A stretch of 64,000 nt of DNA from Metopolophium dirhodum (taxonomy: Eukaryota > Arthropoda > Insecta > Hemiptera > Aphididae). This document shows positions 51,240 through 63,816 of the stretch, piece after piece. The stretch spans positions 29,636,001-29,700,000 of the forward strand of contig NC_083566.1 of assembly GCF_019925205.1 (NCBI RefSeq). The letters run 5' to 3'. Numbering within the stretch: position 1 is the first letter of the stretch; each line of letters starts with the position of its first letter. The translations under genes and the position numbers were made by a program. The notes under the pieces are model-generated. The model was not told where the DNA came from. It worked only from the letters and a program-made list of their open reading frames with translations, and did not search any database.

Positions 51240-52570
51240 TAAAACACAGTTTTTTTTTTTCCGTTCCGTATTCTCGAACCGTCCACAGACCCAAAGTCCG
51301 CGGTCGGTATCCCCGAAATTCCTTTTTGCGCCACGGCCGGTGCTAACCGATCCGCACGCGAAGTTTTCAATGAGTATACACACGTCGTATTTGTATATAA
51401 TATACGAGAGTCTGCAGTTGTGTAGTTGCAGTGTATATATAGATATGTACATTGTGTATTATTTGCGCACGGTACGTGTTACGGTTTTTAGTGTTGTTCG
51501 CGCTCGAAAACTTGTTCTCGTTTTAGTCATTCATCCCACGCACGCTGAGCTATAGTATATAATAATACGTATAATATCATTCATACACCGCCAACACAAT
51601 TTTAATATATACACCGCGTACTCGAAATCTCGTGCACACATCTATCGTTTACGGTTCAACTTTTACGGCAGTCAGGCCACCTCATCGTCGTCATAAATCT
51701 CGACCGGGCGTTCTTTTGTACTACGCATTTCTATACGCGTGAGCCAATAATATTTTGACTTTTAACCGATACGATAATTATGCAGCAAACGTGCTATATT
51801 CAACACAATAAAACACCGTTTTTATAGGAACATAATATGAGTGAATAACCATCAAACATATTATATTAATATTATTATTATAGCGGAAGAAATGTTGAAA
51901 TAACGGAAAAAATCAACGCACGCGATGTACCTAGTCAATAGAACTATACAATTGGGATACCTATATATTTTGTAATTTATTATTTTTCAACTCAAAAAAA
52001 CGTCTACAATAATACGCATTATTAAACGTCATTGTACTACGTTTGAGAAATTTTTTAGTAGTATATTCACGTGTTTGCCACGCTTTTATATTAATACGCT
52101 TGTACCAAGCAATTTCTTTTAGTTTTCGTCATTGAAACCCGACGCTCGTCTAATATATATTACTTAGGTAATTATTTTTTTAGGATATTATAGTATTTTT
52201 ATACTTGATACCTAGTGTAAGACTATAATATTTCCATAGTAATTTTTGGAGCACTTCTCCTTGGATTGCTCTTTTAACGTCTCTATAGTGCTGCGTTGGT
52301 TCGTGGTGTTTAGTACGAACATATTTTAACCACCCCTCCGTTAACAACCTAATTTTGTTATACTCAACGCTAGCCGACAAGCTGACCTAGCGAATATATA
52401 AATAATAATTATTCAGTCCAATGAAGCTAAAGTGTGCTGAGGCGACACTAATATTTGTGCATATAACACCGCCACACACGCAGGCACAAGGCAGTCTCGC
52501 TGTAGTCGTGGAACTCGGCGAGAGCATAGGTGCGATAGTTGGACGTGGGTAAGCGACAACTGTAGCACGG
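51240..52570 (+). promoter_or_regulatory. CpG-richer, promoter or 5' UTR-like region
   Basis: Composition changes sharply at 51268-51370 and 51466-51560 (CCGCGGTCGG, GCCACGGCCGG, GTTCGCGCTCG) and again at 52470-52560. TATATATA at 51433-51440 lies about 30 bases upstream of TTTGCGCACGG. A strong donor-like GGACGTGG|GTAAGC at about 52550 could close a 5' UTR exon on the plus strand. This fits a promoter with non-coding first exons for a gene further right. It is inference from composition and one splice site. Confidence 0.3.
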
Positions 52571-53403
52571 GCTAAGTGTTTTATTTTGCGATTGTTTTAT
52601 ACTTGCACCAGTAAAAATGCTTATAATTTATTGAATAATAATACTTTTGGAAAATGTAACAAGACACTTAATTACTTACTTTATCTTCCAGTGTATCTAT
52701 TCGTTACCATGGGCAGTCAAAAAAGAGTAAGGCGTTGTCAAGGTTAAAGAGATCCTTGAACATCCAGTATACTCGTTATCGTGGCCAGTTATTCGAGAGT
52801 AAAGTAACCTTAGAGTTGTAGAGTGTAAATCCTGTTGGACCTTGTTTAATTATCCTATGGTGCAGTACTCGTGATGGTCACCAAAAGGAGAATTTAATAA
52901 GCTTTTACCACAGGTGTCGATAATTTACTCGTTCGACGGTTTCGGGAATCGGAAACTTAAATATAGCTGCTAAATACGCCAATGTTTTGCGTGTCGTATA
53001 CGACAATGTCATACATTATCAAATTGTTTTCAACCATATAAGGTAGATACTATCGTCGCTAGGTCAATAATAAACGCTTTAATGCTGTAGTAAATTATTA
53101 TAGTTTTAATCTTGTTATATCGAAAAATATTGGTCGTAAGTTATAGTACCAGTTAATTGATGTTTATAAGATTGATATTGATGCATTGAAGAAAACGTTT
53201 CCTATTACCTATTTTCTCATTATACTACATATTGCTACTATACCTATAATACCTTCATATTGTATTGACCTGTCTTCTTATATTGATATTAATATAGTTA
53301 TAGGCCATTTATTAGGCGAGGAGTACTAAGTTTTTATGCTGTTTATCATAATAATGTTTGTCCAATTTCGTTGTAACACATACACAGTATAATAATATAT
53401 TGT

Positions 53404-53512
53404 AGCTTGGCTTGGCGCATTGGCTGCTCCCAGTCGCGCAATTCGACTGAGAGTAAGTAACGCCCGCAGCTACTAGCTCCCGGATGGGTGACCACCCGGG
53501 TTCTTAGTAGTT
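53404..53512 (+). mobile_element. 5S-like pol III-derived SINE fragment
   Basis: A GC-rich island in AT-rich DNA. It contains GGCTTGGCGCATTGGCTGC (tRNA-like A box) and CCCGGATGGGTGACCACCCG followed by GGTTCTTAGTAG, which resembles the 5S rRNA internal control and 3' region (GGATGGGxGACCxCCTGGG). Too diverged to be a functional 5S gene. Most likely a 5S- or tRNA-derived SINE head. Confidence 0.5.
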
Positions 53513-55853
53513 ACACATACACGTGTTCTCAAGTTAAATTAAATATATATATATATAATTATATAATAATATATTTAATATACAAAATATAACGAAATAG
53601 GGCATTTTAACGCAAAGTGATTGAGCGATTCCAGAAGCCAAAAGAATAAACGTTTGGTATCAGAAATAATTTATATGATAGTTAATATAGGTGCAGTACC
53701 TACATGTATAATTGTCATGATGTTTATGCAATAAATATATATTTAAAATTTGAATATATTTATTTTTTAATAATTTTGCACGACGACGGTGTCTTTTAGC
53801 GTGTTTCTGTGATTAGATTCTTAAATAAGCCCATTTTACTAACGGTAGTTCTACGTGCTTCCTGGAACTTTGCCACTATTTAATTTGTTTTAATAGCGAC
53901 AAGTGCAGCCGTGCAGGTGTGAAGTGAATCGTTTCCTACCATATACATTACGCCAGCATAATAAAAGGACACACGTACAACGAATGGGAATCTTTATGAT
54001 ACACTTTTTAGGAATTAAAATGGTTTCTGAAACATTTTAGAACATTTTTTTTAAATATCATCGTTACGCGAATTTTTATTATTCTGGGAACAAGTTCATT
54101 TCCAAGTGCTGTCTGAGGAGGGTTGTTTTTCATTCGGGAAAAAGCTATTATAAGCTTACAATCACATGGTTTTATTTTTCAGAACCGATGATGGTAACAG
54201 CTTAAGCCCTTAATAAACTTTCAGCTAACTTTTGTTAGGATTTCCACGTCAGCTTTGCAAGGACAACCAAAAACTCTGCATGACCATCCCATAATAATGC
54301 CAGTATTGCGCTACTGTTGTACTTAACTAAAGTTATCATTAATTGCATGTACTGAGAGTATTAAATTATCTTTACACATTAAAAATGTACTACCTATGTG
54401 CATATTATAAGATTCATTTTAAATAAAACATTTTAAGCATTTATTAATTAACGTAATTGTGTTTCAGGCATTTAAATTTTAAATCACAATGCAAGACGAA
54501 AAATAATCAAATCTACAAAAATTAGTTACTGTTTATTATACTACTTTATATTTACGTAGAACTTGTGCATAATAAATTCATTAAGAAACGTATATATTAT
54601 AATTAATGTAAGGTAAAGTAAAAAAATGTATTTAAAATAAAAAGAGCAAAAAACGTTTAACATAATAAGGCATTAAAATAATAATAAAAAAAATGATTGG
54701 ATTCTGAATAAATTATTATTTTATGTCTCGAGTTAACCAAATTAATGCATTTCAATTTCCTGCTGCAAGATAAAAAAAATTGTATCGAAATATACCTGTT
54801 GAAAATTGTTGACAAAATATTACGTTTATTATCATAAATTATTTTATATACATTGTAAGTATATGTCATATAGTGAGCGCTATTATATGTGTTACCGACA
54901 TTTTCACCAACAACTAATGTGAAAAAAAAAACATTTTACATTTAATAAAAAAGTGTGTGCATCAAACATTGAACGCACATTGTTAATATCTTCCAATCGA
55001 TACATTTTTTTCTTATTATTAATTTTGAATTAAAATTATTGGAAATTATTATTTTATTAAAGGGCGAAGTTTTTCGTTATTATAGTTTATACCTGTTACG
55101 GTATATAGTCATTTTTGAAATACCTAAACATGGAGGGATATAAAATTGTGATCTTATGTTTCCTATTAAATATCTAATACCGCTAGGTACAACCAATTCA
55201 TAATTTTCAAAAGGTTATCACAAGTTGAATTATTGAGTTTCCTAATAAAAAAAAAGTAATATTTAAAATATTCTTTATATAAGTGCCAACACCGTCAGTT
55301 CAGCTGTCGACACTGTCAAAAAGCCCTACAAAATACAAGCACAACAAGTAATACGAAATATGGATGATCGGAGAGCAAAGTTATTTTTATATTTTATTTA
55401 TTTTAATACTTTAAGTAGTTTTGCGTAGAATTTACTACAAGAAAAAGTTTTACAATTATTCAATTTCTCTCTCGTATTTATTTATTTTGTTGTTTATATT
55501 ATTTTGACTGTACACGTATGTCGTATATGACGACGAATATAACCTATATTTAATTATGAAAATAATAGTTAGTTAAGTATATACCAGTTTTGAAATAAAT
55601 TCTGCTCAGAGCATATCGATTCGCACTTGAATTTTGTAGGAAATACCACGAAATATTAAATTAAATTTTTAATTTTTACATTTGAGTTGTTATTTTTAGG
55701 AAAAAAATGAAAATTCTCTTCTTGTGCAAATAAAAAGAAAAAAAATTCCAAATATTTTGTTTTTGGTCAATTCGCAGAGTATAATATTTTGTTTATCACA
55801 TTAAATTCGCGACCTTCGTTGTACAGAATAATCCTGTATGGCTGTATAATAAT
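53513..55853. other. AT-rich stretch, no gene recognised
   Basis: TA microsatellite at about 53546-53563. No domain-bearing frame or repeat pair seen. Confidence 0.35.
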
Positions 55854-56874
55854 TAAAGACCGGATTTAATTGATATTGCAACTTTTTTTGTAGTTAAGAT
55901 AAATCAAATCTGGTCAAATATGTACACGATTTGTATTAATTACTGTCTTTCTGTTTAATTTTATGTTGCAATTTATTGCAATTTTTAATGTTTTTGCAAT
56001 TTTTTTCAATTTTGTATATTTCACGTAATCAAATGTACAAATCAAATTACCTTTAGGAAAAAAAGCTTTCCTAAAAGCACCATCGAGAATAAATAAATAC
56101 AGAAAAGAAATGCCGGGTATACCTTTACCACCCGAACCTATTATTACAAGATGGGGAACATGGTTAAACGCTGCACTTTTCTATGCAAATAATTTTGAAA
56201 AGTTTAAAAACGTGATTGAAAGTTTAACAGATGATGCTTTAAGTGTCGAAAAGCTGAAACTGCTTGTACAAGATAATGCAGTCAAATGTGGTTTAGCATT
56301 CATAAAATTACACTTATCTGAGTTATGCACGAATCTCAAAAATTTGGAAGAATCTAATACTGAACTACTGAAAAGTATGGATATTTTTAGAAAAATTGAA
56401 GATATTTTAACAAATATTCCTGGTCCAGAAGGGGAAAAAATTAAGGAAAAATGTATGTATGTAATTGAAAAAAATGAAGAGTATAAAACTTTAAAGTGTT
56501 ACTATGAAGTCATGTCAGGTAAAGCAAATGTTAATTTAGATATAACGCCTACTTTATTAAATTGTTTTAAATATGCACCAATAACGAGTGTTGACGTAGA
56601 ACGTAGTTTCTCGTTGTACAAACATATTTTAACTAATAGAAGATTTAATTTTAATGAAAATAATTTAGAAATGTATTTAATCATCAATTTTAATTCAAAA
56701 ATGTAAAATTAATATTAAATGTAATTAATGTAATATTAATTAATGAATATATAAATACGACTTGCATTTTTATAGTGCAATTTATTTTGCAATTTTTATG
56801 GGATTTTTGGTGCAATTATACAATTTTATTATGCAATTTTTGAGTGTTTTTAATGCAATTAAATCCGGTCTTTA
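55854..56874 (+). mobile_element. Internally deleted hAT transposon
   Basis: The 19-base ends TAAAGACCGGATTTAATTG (left, 55854-55872) and its exact complement (right, 56856-56874) are flanked by the identical 8 bases ATAATAAT on both sides. This is a hAT-type target duplication, though low-complexity. Just inside both ends the word TGCAATT(T) recurs many times (about 55965-56005 and 56765-56860), like the subterminal transposase-binding repeats of hAT elements. It retains only the last part of the transposase. Confidence 0.82.
56057..56706 (+). pseudogene. hAT transposase, C-terminal fragment
   Basis: The frame is open from the acceptor-like TTACCTTTAG (56056) through an ATG at 56110 to TAA (56704-56706), about 215 codons. 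It includes IITRWGTWLNAALFYANNF (as in aphid hAT-like transposases) and near the end ITSVDVERSFSLYKHIL followed by NRRF, the conserved hAT dimerisation region. The BED zinc finger and most of the RNase H-like catalytic core are missing, so it cannot transpose on its own. The frame has no stops, so it is recent or could make a transposase-derived peptide. Confidence 0.8.
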
Positions 56875-59100
56875 ATAATAATATACCTACGGCGTATACA
56901 TGGGTAATATTTGTGTGTATTGTGATGTACACAGTTATCAGCTAGTGTTACGCGCCACTGTCGACAGATAGGTAGTGAATCCTCGAAGTTTGTATAATAT
57001 TATATACTGAGTTTGGATATTTTAAGACTTCACACTACGCGTTGAATAAGATATCTGTTGCGCACTATAGTCTCCAGCCAATAATCGTACGACGAATTTT
57101 AATATTGTTTGCATTTTTAATACGATATTATAGAATAGGCTTATATAGTAGACAATAGTACAATAAATTATAGGTTCAGTGAAATCGTCACCGAATATAA
57201 TATGATGTGGCTATTTGCGAGTACCTGAATCGTTCGTTTGAAATGGCAGCGTCCGATAAAACGCAACGGTGCATGGAAAAAATGCACCAGGGCAGATTAA
57301 TAATTATCGACGTGGTCACATCGCCGACTAAACAATATTATTATGTCTCGCCATTATAAACAATAAACATACGCAGTAAATCAGATTATAAGTAATATTA
57401 TTTTTGTTTTATTAAACCGGCGGTCGTCACTCGTCATAACCGCACAGTTTACACCGTTCAATAACGCACACATTTATTCTATTGTTAAAAAGGGAAATTT
57501 GAAAGGTCGATAGTTCAAAACCGCACTTGATTGACAAGTAAAAATTAAACATATTTTAGTGTTACTAAAAATAATTCAATATATAATTAAATTGAAATAA
57601 ACTTACATCCTAATGTTTTTAAATGATCAATTAAACTAATTTCGTTGTTAACGAAACGATCATATACTTTTAAAATCAATTTTTCTTTCTCCCTACATAC
57701 TTTGCGTGTACGATTCACGTTGCTGTTTCGTAATGAGTCGAAATTTGGTTTCAGTAATTATCTGTTGTTGATTTAACACATCTATCTAAAAAAATTAAAA
57801 TAAACAAAAATAAATCAATGATAACCAAAAGTTTACCGAATGAAATATTGTTGGATGTGGAACATACAATTCATGCCTAATAGTTGACTATGGTAACTTT
57901 CTGCGCCGTTCGTCGTTCTTGTACTTTTATTGGGCTCTTCTGCCCACAATATTGGGAAAAAAATTATCGGTCTCAATATAACTATCCAATATGTAATCAG
58001 CAAAATCATAAATGATAATTGTATACGTTATTGATATTTATCAATGTGTGCGGTATTGAACTGTTTGATTCGAGGAAAATATGCGGGGTTAAGGTAGAAA
58101 AGTGTGCGGTTTTGAACGAAGACCTTTTTTTGAAAATGTGTGGTTATATGAACGACGCTCTATTATACGATACACCATTATGGTTATTGTAATATTAATA
58201 AATTACAGTGAAACATCAAATGCCGTGGCGTGTATTGTTTCAGATATTATAATAAAAAAAAAAAAGTAAATTCAACATAATATTATTATACAACGAGTTC
58301 ATACGAACGGATATCGTGTACATCTGACCATTATTCAAATAAACGTCGAGGTTGTCGTATTATACTTTGGTGTACCGTTTTCTCGGACAATTCGCAGTAA
58401 TTTTACGGCTGATACGAAAGCAGACAGTGGCGTAGTTTATTATTATTGTAATATATTTATGTATGGTAATATTACGTAAGTACATTGTTTAATGTATAAG
58501 AAAAAAAAATTCGAAAATATTTGTTACTATTTCTTTTGTCAAAAAAGTTCATTCCCCAAAATGTGTTTTTAAGATTAGATATGAAGAGCAAGGACGTGAC
58601 TGTCAACATAATATATGATAGCAAAAACCGTGGCGAATTTTCGGTGCACTTTACGTCTATATCGGTCTATACCTAACCTATTTCGACACTCATAAATTGT
58701 ATAACAGGCGCGGATCCAGAATAAATTTACGGGGGAGAGGGCATCTTGGATAACATTTCAGCCCAAGTCTTATAAAAACAGTGTAAACACTATAATAATA
58801 GCTAATAGGTAAACATTATTATTCAAATTTCGATTTTAATATTCCGTTATTTCGTTAATAATCCTTAGGTTGAATTAAAATTTTACATAACATATTATAT
58901 TAATTAAATATATACATTTATGTAATAAAAAAAAATGAATACATTACAAAATCATTTCGTCAGTATATACAGAGTATAAGCGCTTATGAAGATGTAAATA
59001 TGATTAAATGCATTATAGTTCAGTGTTAATATACATAAATATTAATTATTATACATTGCATGTTTGTAGATAGTCAAATGTTTGAAAAAAAACGTACACA
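56875..59100. other. Stretch without recognised gene
   Basis: Mostly AT-rich with a moderately CpG-rich zone at about 56890-57480. The block ACAGGCGCGGATCCAGAATA at 58705 followed by GGGGGAGAGGG looks like one end of a DNA transposon. Its partner was not found. Confidence 0.35.
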
Positions 59101-59109
59101 TTACTATGA

Positions 59110-60010
59110 CGAAAAAAAAGTTGAAAAAAAGTTGAAAAGTGGGTACCACTTTGCTGTACATATTTTGGTGTCATGAAAAATACTATTACATCTAAATAAT
59201 ATATTATATTTTCCTAAAAATTAATTTAATTTTCGAACAGTATTATAATACAGTAGGTTGAATTAAGTTTTTCCCAAAACATTGCTTTTTTTAATTTTTT
59301 TATTGTTCGTATAAAATATAACAATATAGTTCAAAAGTTTCAAGTACCCATGATAATATTTTTAAATTACAACAAATAACTAAAATCGTTATCCTTCGTC
59401 TAAATTTCGCTAATTTCGTCCAAAACTTAGAATGTCTATAAAAAAAATAATTGGTGCTTATATATTTTTTTAGATTTTTTGGGTCAAATATGAACTTTGC
59501 ATTACATTTTTAAGCCTTATTTATAAAAGTTAAAGATTTTATGCATTTTTAACTACAAAATAATTTAATTATTATATTTGTGATCTAAGCGAATATTGTC
59601 AACATTTTAAATTCAAATACTAAAAAATTGTGAATTTACTCTTGATTTCTCTTCTTTATTTATACTAATAACATCTTATGAGGAACCTTGTATTCAATAT
59701 TAAAGTTTTTTGACCGAACAAAAAATTATTTCCAATTTCAAAAAAATAGAAAATTTCTCATGCCTATAAATAATAGCTCAAAAAGAGAAAAAATAAAAAA
59801 AATAAAATATATACGGGAAATGGTCATATACACATCTAGTGAAAATTTAAAATATTCACAGTTATTTGTTTTTAAATTACTACCAAAAAAACAAAATTTA
59901 CTTTGTCGAAAACTTGGTTTGCTTAAAAATTCCAGTTTTTTATTAATTTATTATTTAGTTTTTCCCGACGCTTTTAAAAACTTAAATTTTTACTTGGAAA
60001 TTTGCTCCAC
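59110..60010. mobile_element. Diverged relative of the fold-back family
   Basis: GTGGGTACCACTTTGCTGTA (59140) resembles the fold-back terminus. Further blocks (CAAGTACCCATGATAATATT, CTAAAATCGTTATCCTTCGT, AATAGCTCAAAAAGAGAAAA, AGTGAAAATTTAAAATATTC) match the 17.8-18.1 kb and 30.1 kb copies, the first two inverted relative to 30.1 kb. The 113-codon open frame at 59688-60029 lies in this repeat and is not a gene. Confidence 0.55.
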
Positions 60011-60380
60011 ACAGAACGACAGAGTCTAAACGTACATAACTCGTTGTTTAAAATATACCAATTGGTACAAAAACATACAGGTATGCCATTTAAAATCATA
60101 AAAATGTTTACAAAAAAGAATACAATTTCACACAAGCGATTACAGTATATGATGAATAAATTATAATTTAATGTATAAACTTAGTTGGTATTGTGCGTGG
60201 ACGTTAAATATAATACATTAAATGTTTCGTTTTAAATATCAAAGCGAGTTAAATTAGAAACTCAATCAGAAAGTAGGAATAACAAGACTATATTATAATA
60301 GCTATTCGTTTAGAATAATATGTCTCACTCTGATTGGGAGTGAATCGCTTATTCGGTTCACGTGTTTCGCGTTTATTATA

Positions 60381-60672
60381 CAGAGTGATTAAATTAACAA
60401 ACACTAACGCGTTACTACGAACAACATTAATTTTTCTTGACATTTTGTTATTAGAAAATTGAAGATAGATATTTGAAGCAGTTCTAACTTTGTTTCCTAA
60501 CATTTTTAAATATAAAACAAGGAAGCAAAAATGCATTATTAATTTTTAAATCTAATAAACCATTATTATAAAGAAATGATAATTGTAATCACATACAAAG
60601 CACCTAATTGTATAATATATCTTCAAAAAATCTAAATAATAATTGCCCGTTTTCATTTTAAAAATCACTCTG
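60381..60672. mobile_element. Short TA-flanked MITE
   Basis: CAGAGTGATT at the left and its complement AATCACTCTG at the right are each bordered by TA (60379-60380, 60673-60674). 292 bases, AT-rich, no transposase. Its ends resemble the CAGGGTGATT MITE at 33.4 kb with one change. Confidence 0.65.
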
Positions 60673-60674
60673 TA

Positions 60675-61731
60675 TATACATGGTATGTTAAAACGGAAGT
60701 ATACGCATGTTCACGTAAGTTGACATTTTCAAACTGTTAGGTCCAGTCAGTTAATTTTAGTGTGGTCATCTTTATTGTGGGTTGTACCCGTAAAACGACA
60801 GTAATGAAACTCTCCGGTCGGTTACTCGCTTTCAGTCTTCGGTTTATGTGTACATAATAATATTATATAGCAAAACATATAGAGTCCACATCGAGGGTGG
60901 GCAAATTAAAAATGTAAAACTCGATAAAGTTACTCGATATAATATAATCATAATATTGTCCGCGATTTTAAAATAGTTTAAGGACATTTTGATGGGTAAA
61001 ATAATTAATATCTGATATTCTGATATAATATTAACGAAACAAAAGAAATTACACCTAGGTACAACACATTATGATAAATACCTAACCTATGCAGTTACAA
61101 TTTAAACGTTCATAATATTTTATAGCTGGTTTTTTTTCTACGCCCAGACATTTATTTTAATACTTCAACGCGTTGTTCAAAAATAATATATTATAAATTT
61201 AGCTAGGTATGTATGTAGAAAAAGTTTAGAAAAATGTAAACGGTCCATATGTATTTATGAACAACGTTTTATTAAGAACATGCGAGTATTTAATAATACA
61301 CGCGAAAACCAGGACAATGAATGTTAAAAGTACGTAAACATAGTAGGTACATTTCCCAACTACTTTTTATAAAAAATAATAAGAGCTAAGTAGTAACTGT
61401 TCCACTATTTATTATTTTTTATTTGCATTAAAGAAATGAAAAAGCTAGAACTATAAATCTAAAACCATACATATTATTTAGCAAAACGGCGTTTCTCGTA
61501 CGATTGTATCTTTTAATCTTACAAAAAGGTAGTAAATAATCTACACCTTAGAATTGTAAATATGTATAATAACTATGTAGGCACTGCGCAATAGGAGTAT
61601 ACCCCTTTATTGTTGTTATATTAACTTTATACACTTATAACAACCACAATGTTCCTATAGTCTTAACGCAAACATTTTTAATGGCGTTTAGTGTTTAAAT
61701 CGATAGCTTTTTCGAAATTATGCGCACCTAG
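60675..61731. other. Stretch without recognised gene
   Basis: Mixed AT-rich sequence, slightly more CpG at 60700-60850. Nothing else supported. Confidence 0.3.
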
Positions 61732-62004
61732 GATATTTATTATTCGTATTTCGTATATCCAACAGACGAACGAGACAACAACACAACAATTGTGCGTTCA
61801 ACCGGAACCATGTAAAAAATCGACGGCTGTCAGATCATACTCTATATGCATTATATGCGATGTCGCCGTGATTATATCGGTCACATATTTTATAACTCAA
61901 CTACTATCGATATTTTCTACAAGAAGACTTTATAGCGGAATTCAAAATAAAGGTACGTATAAGTATTTTCGACAGGCGGTTTTGTTTAATAAATCAAGTT
62001 CTCT

Positions 62005-62044
<40 letters not shown>

Positions 62045-62371
62045 AATGTTATGTGTGTATATTATGTGCGTATGTTGTTGTAAATAGTGTCGATAAAGGG
62101 CCCCATATATAATTTTAAATCGATTTTTTATTACGTCGTAAAGAAAATATTTCAAATTTGTGACTTTAAATATTAAACCTATTGTGCAGTCGCTACAACG
62201 CGGATAATGGATTACAAATATAAATATATTGCGCTGTTTTGGGAGTACGTTATTATTATACTTCGAAGTGTGTTTGGGGTAATATTCATTAGGCGTTTCT
62301 GTCTATTGAGGAGGAACAGCGTTGTGGTAATGTTTTCCATTACCCTATTGCGAAAAGTCGGACGCGTTTAA
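61732..62371 (+). CDS. Possible membrane protein, two-exon partial model
   Basis: Exon 61732-61952 (after the acceptor-like GCGCACCTAG) ends at a strong donor GTACGTATAAG in phase 1. Exon 62190-62371 (after TATTGTGCAG) keeps the frame when joined and ends at TAA. The first part is polar with Thr/Gln, then RSYSICIICDVAVIISVTYF, a membrane helix. The second holds another (LFWEYVIIILRSVFGVIFI), then basic residues and FSITLLRKVGRV. CpG-containing codons stand out from the surroundings. No family recognised. The start exon is missing and the 3' end could instead splice on at GTAATA (62278). Inference only. Confidence 0.35.
62001..62044 (+). repeat. Compound CT/TA microsatellite
   Basis: A CT run of about 13 units passes directly into a TA run of about 9 units. 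It lies between the two proposed exons at 61732-61952 and 62190-62371. Confidence 0.9.
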
Positions 62372-63703
62372 CACGAATGGCTCTAATTTATGCAAATTCG
62401 TATAAATTATATGTATAATAAATCGTTATGAATAAAATCACCTCGATCCTGGTAGCAGGTATGTATATCTGGTTTTATACTGGGTACTCTTATTAACATT
62501 AGAATGATTAGAATTTTTCCGTCGTTAAACTTCGATTGATGTTTCCATTTGTATCTACTTCCTATTGTTTTCGTACTCCGGTTGTTCATCTCAGCGTGAA
62601 AGACCTTATTGCAAGTGTTTTTGGGTTTTATTCCATTGCCAGTGAACAGTGATCCACCAAATAATATTTTACGACAATATAGTTTTCAAAACCATGATAT
62701 TGATTTTTATTTCAGTGACGGCCAAAACGTAAAATCATATTATGTTACATTTTAAAAAAGGAGGGGGTAATCTCTATAACTATACTTAGTCGATTCTAAA
62801 AACTATTACACTAATTGAAAGCTACACGCTATCTCTGAGTACCTTAGTAGTTTAATTATACACATATTTAAATGACACATGTGCATGCGAATCCGTGGCT
62901 AACGGCTATTATGAAAATTGATGCAATGAATAGATATACATATTTATAAAAATAAGATTTATAGGTGTTTTTAATTGCCTATCAACCTAACCTAATATAT
63001 CATGGCTTCAAAGTTGGACTAGGATTGATCGAAAAAAAAAACTTCAATAACGACAGAAAAGCCATCACGATAGTTTCAGAAACAGTTTAAAGCAACTGGA
63101 AGCAACTGAATTTAAAAGGAATCTATCAAAGGAAAACCATTGCTGGGCCACCTAGTAATATTATATAAAATTAAAACTACTCTTTTGAAGACGATAGCTG
63201 GTAATAATTTGCAAACACAAATCATAAACGTGTCAAGTGGTTAGTAGATTATTTTTCAGAGCGTTTTCGACCGTACAAGCCACAGAACACTATGAAAAAA
63301 AAAAAATTACGTCGAATACAGAGAACACATTATATTTTAAACGTTTTAAAAATACTATAATATTATACTTAATGTCTTAATCGTATTACGTAATAGATAA
63401 ATTGTATATAATATGTACGTCACGATGTACGTCCTCCACGTGTATAATATAATATGACTTATGATTTTATACAGGTATGTCGCGCATAATAATATGGAAG
63501 ATTTGACAGAATAGTTTTGAACCGCAGTTGCATTAAAACACGTATGCTATATTATCTTCGCGATACACTCTGTATACAATTCGTACTCAAACTAGTACGG
63601 CGTGCTCATAAATATGTATAATACACACAGCAGAATCGACGGTATGTGATATTACTATATCTGTGTATTGCTTTGGATAATAACAATTTATATTACGTTG
63701 CAG
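62372..63703. other. Stretch without firm gene
   Basis: ATGAATAAAATCACCTCGAT at 62428 codes MNKITSILVA and runs straight into a GTATGT donor (62459), so it could be a small signal-peptide first exon. It is too short to support alone. The rest is AT-rich. Confidence 0.25.
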
Positions 63704-63816
63704 GTTTCGGGCCGAAGAAGTGCATTAAAATACCTCGAAACCCCAGAGACTATAATATTATTATTTGCATTTCAAATGACGCGCGCCATCGATTCAAATA
63801 TTCATGTCGTCTTCAT
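63704..63816 (+). CDS. Possible internal exon of an unrecognised membrane protein
   Basis: Bounded by the acceptor ATTACGTTGCAG and a strong donor GTAAGA. In the first frame it reads SGRRSALKYLETPETIILLF then AFQMTRAIDSNIHVVF, hydrophobic in the middle and faintly like the first helix of major-facilitator transporters (an E-P/T..ILL.FA pattern). A second frame is also open, so the reading is not certain. A continuation would lie beyond the right edge. Confidence 0.3.

Noticed and set aside
52180..52380. 66-codon minus-strand frame (RLLTEGWLKYVRTKHHEPTQ)
   Set aside because: It reads like protein but lacks a Met, has only weak acceptor candidates, and no partner exon was found. Possibly a stranded exon.
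59688..60029. 113-codon open frame
   Set aside because: It has no ATG at its start and lies in a diverged fold-back-family repeat with strong A/T bias.
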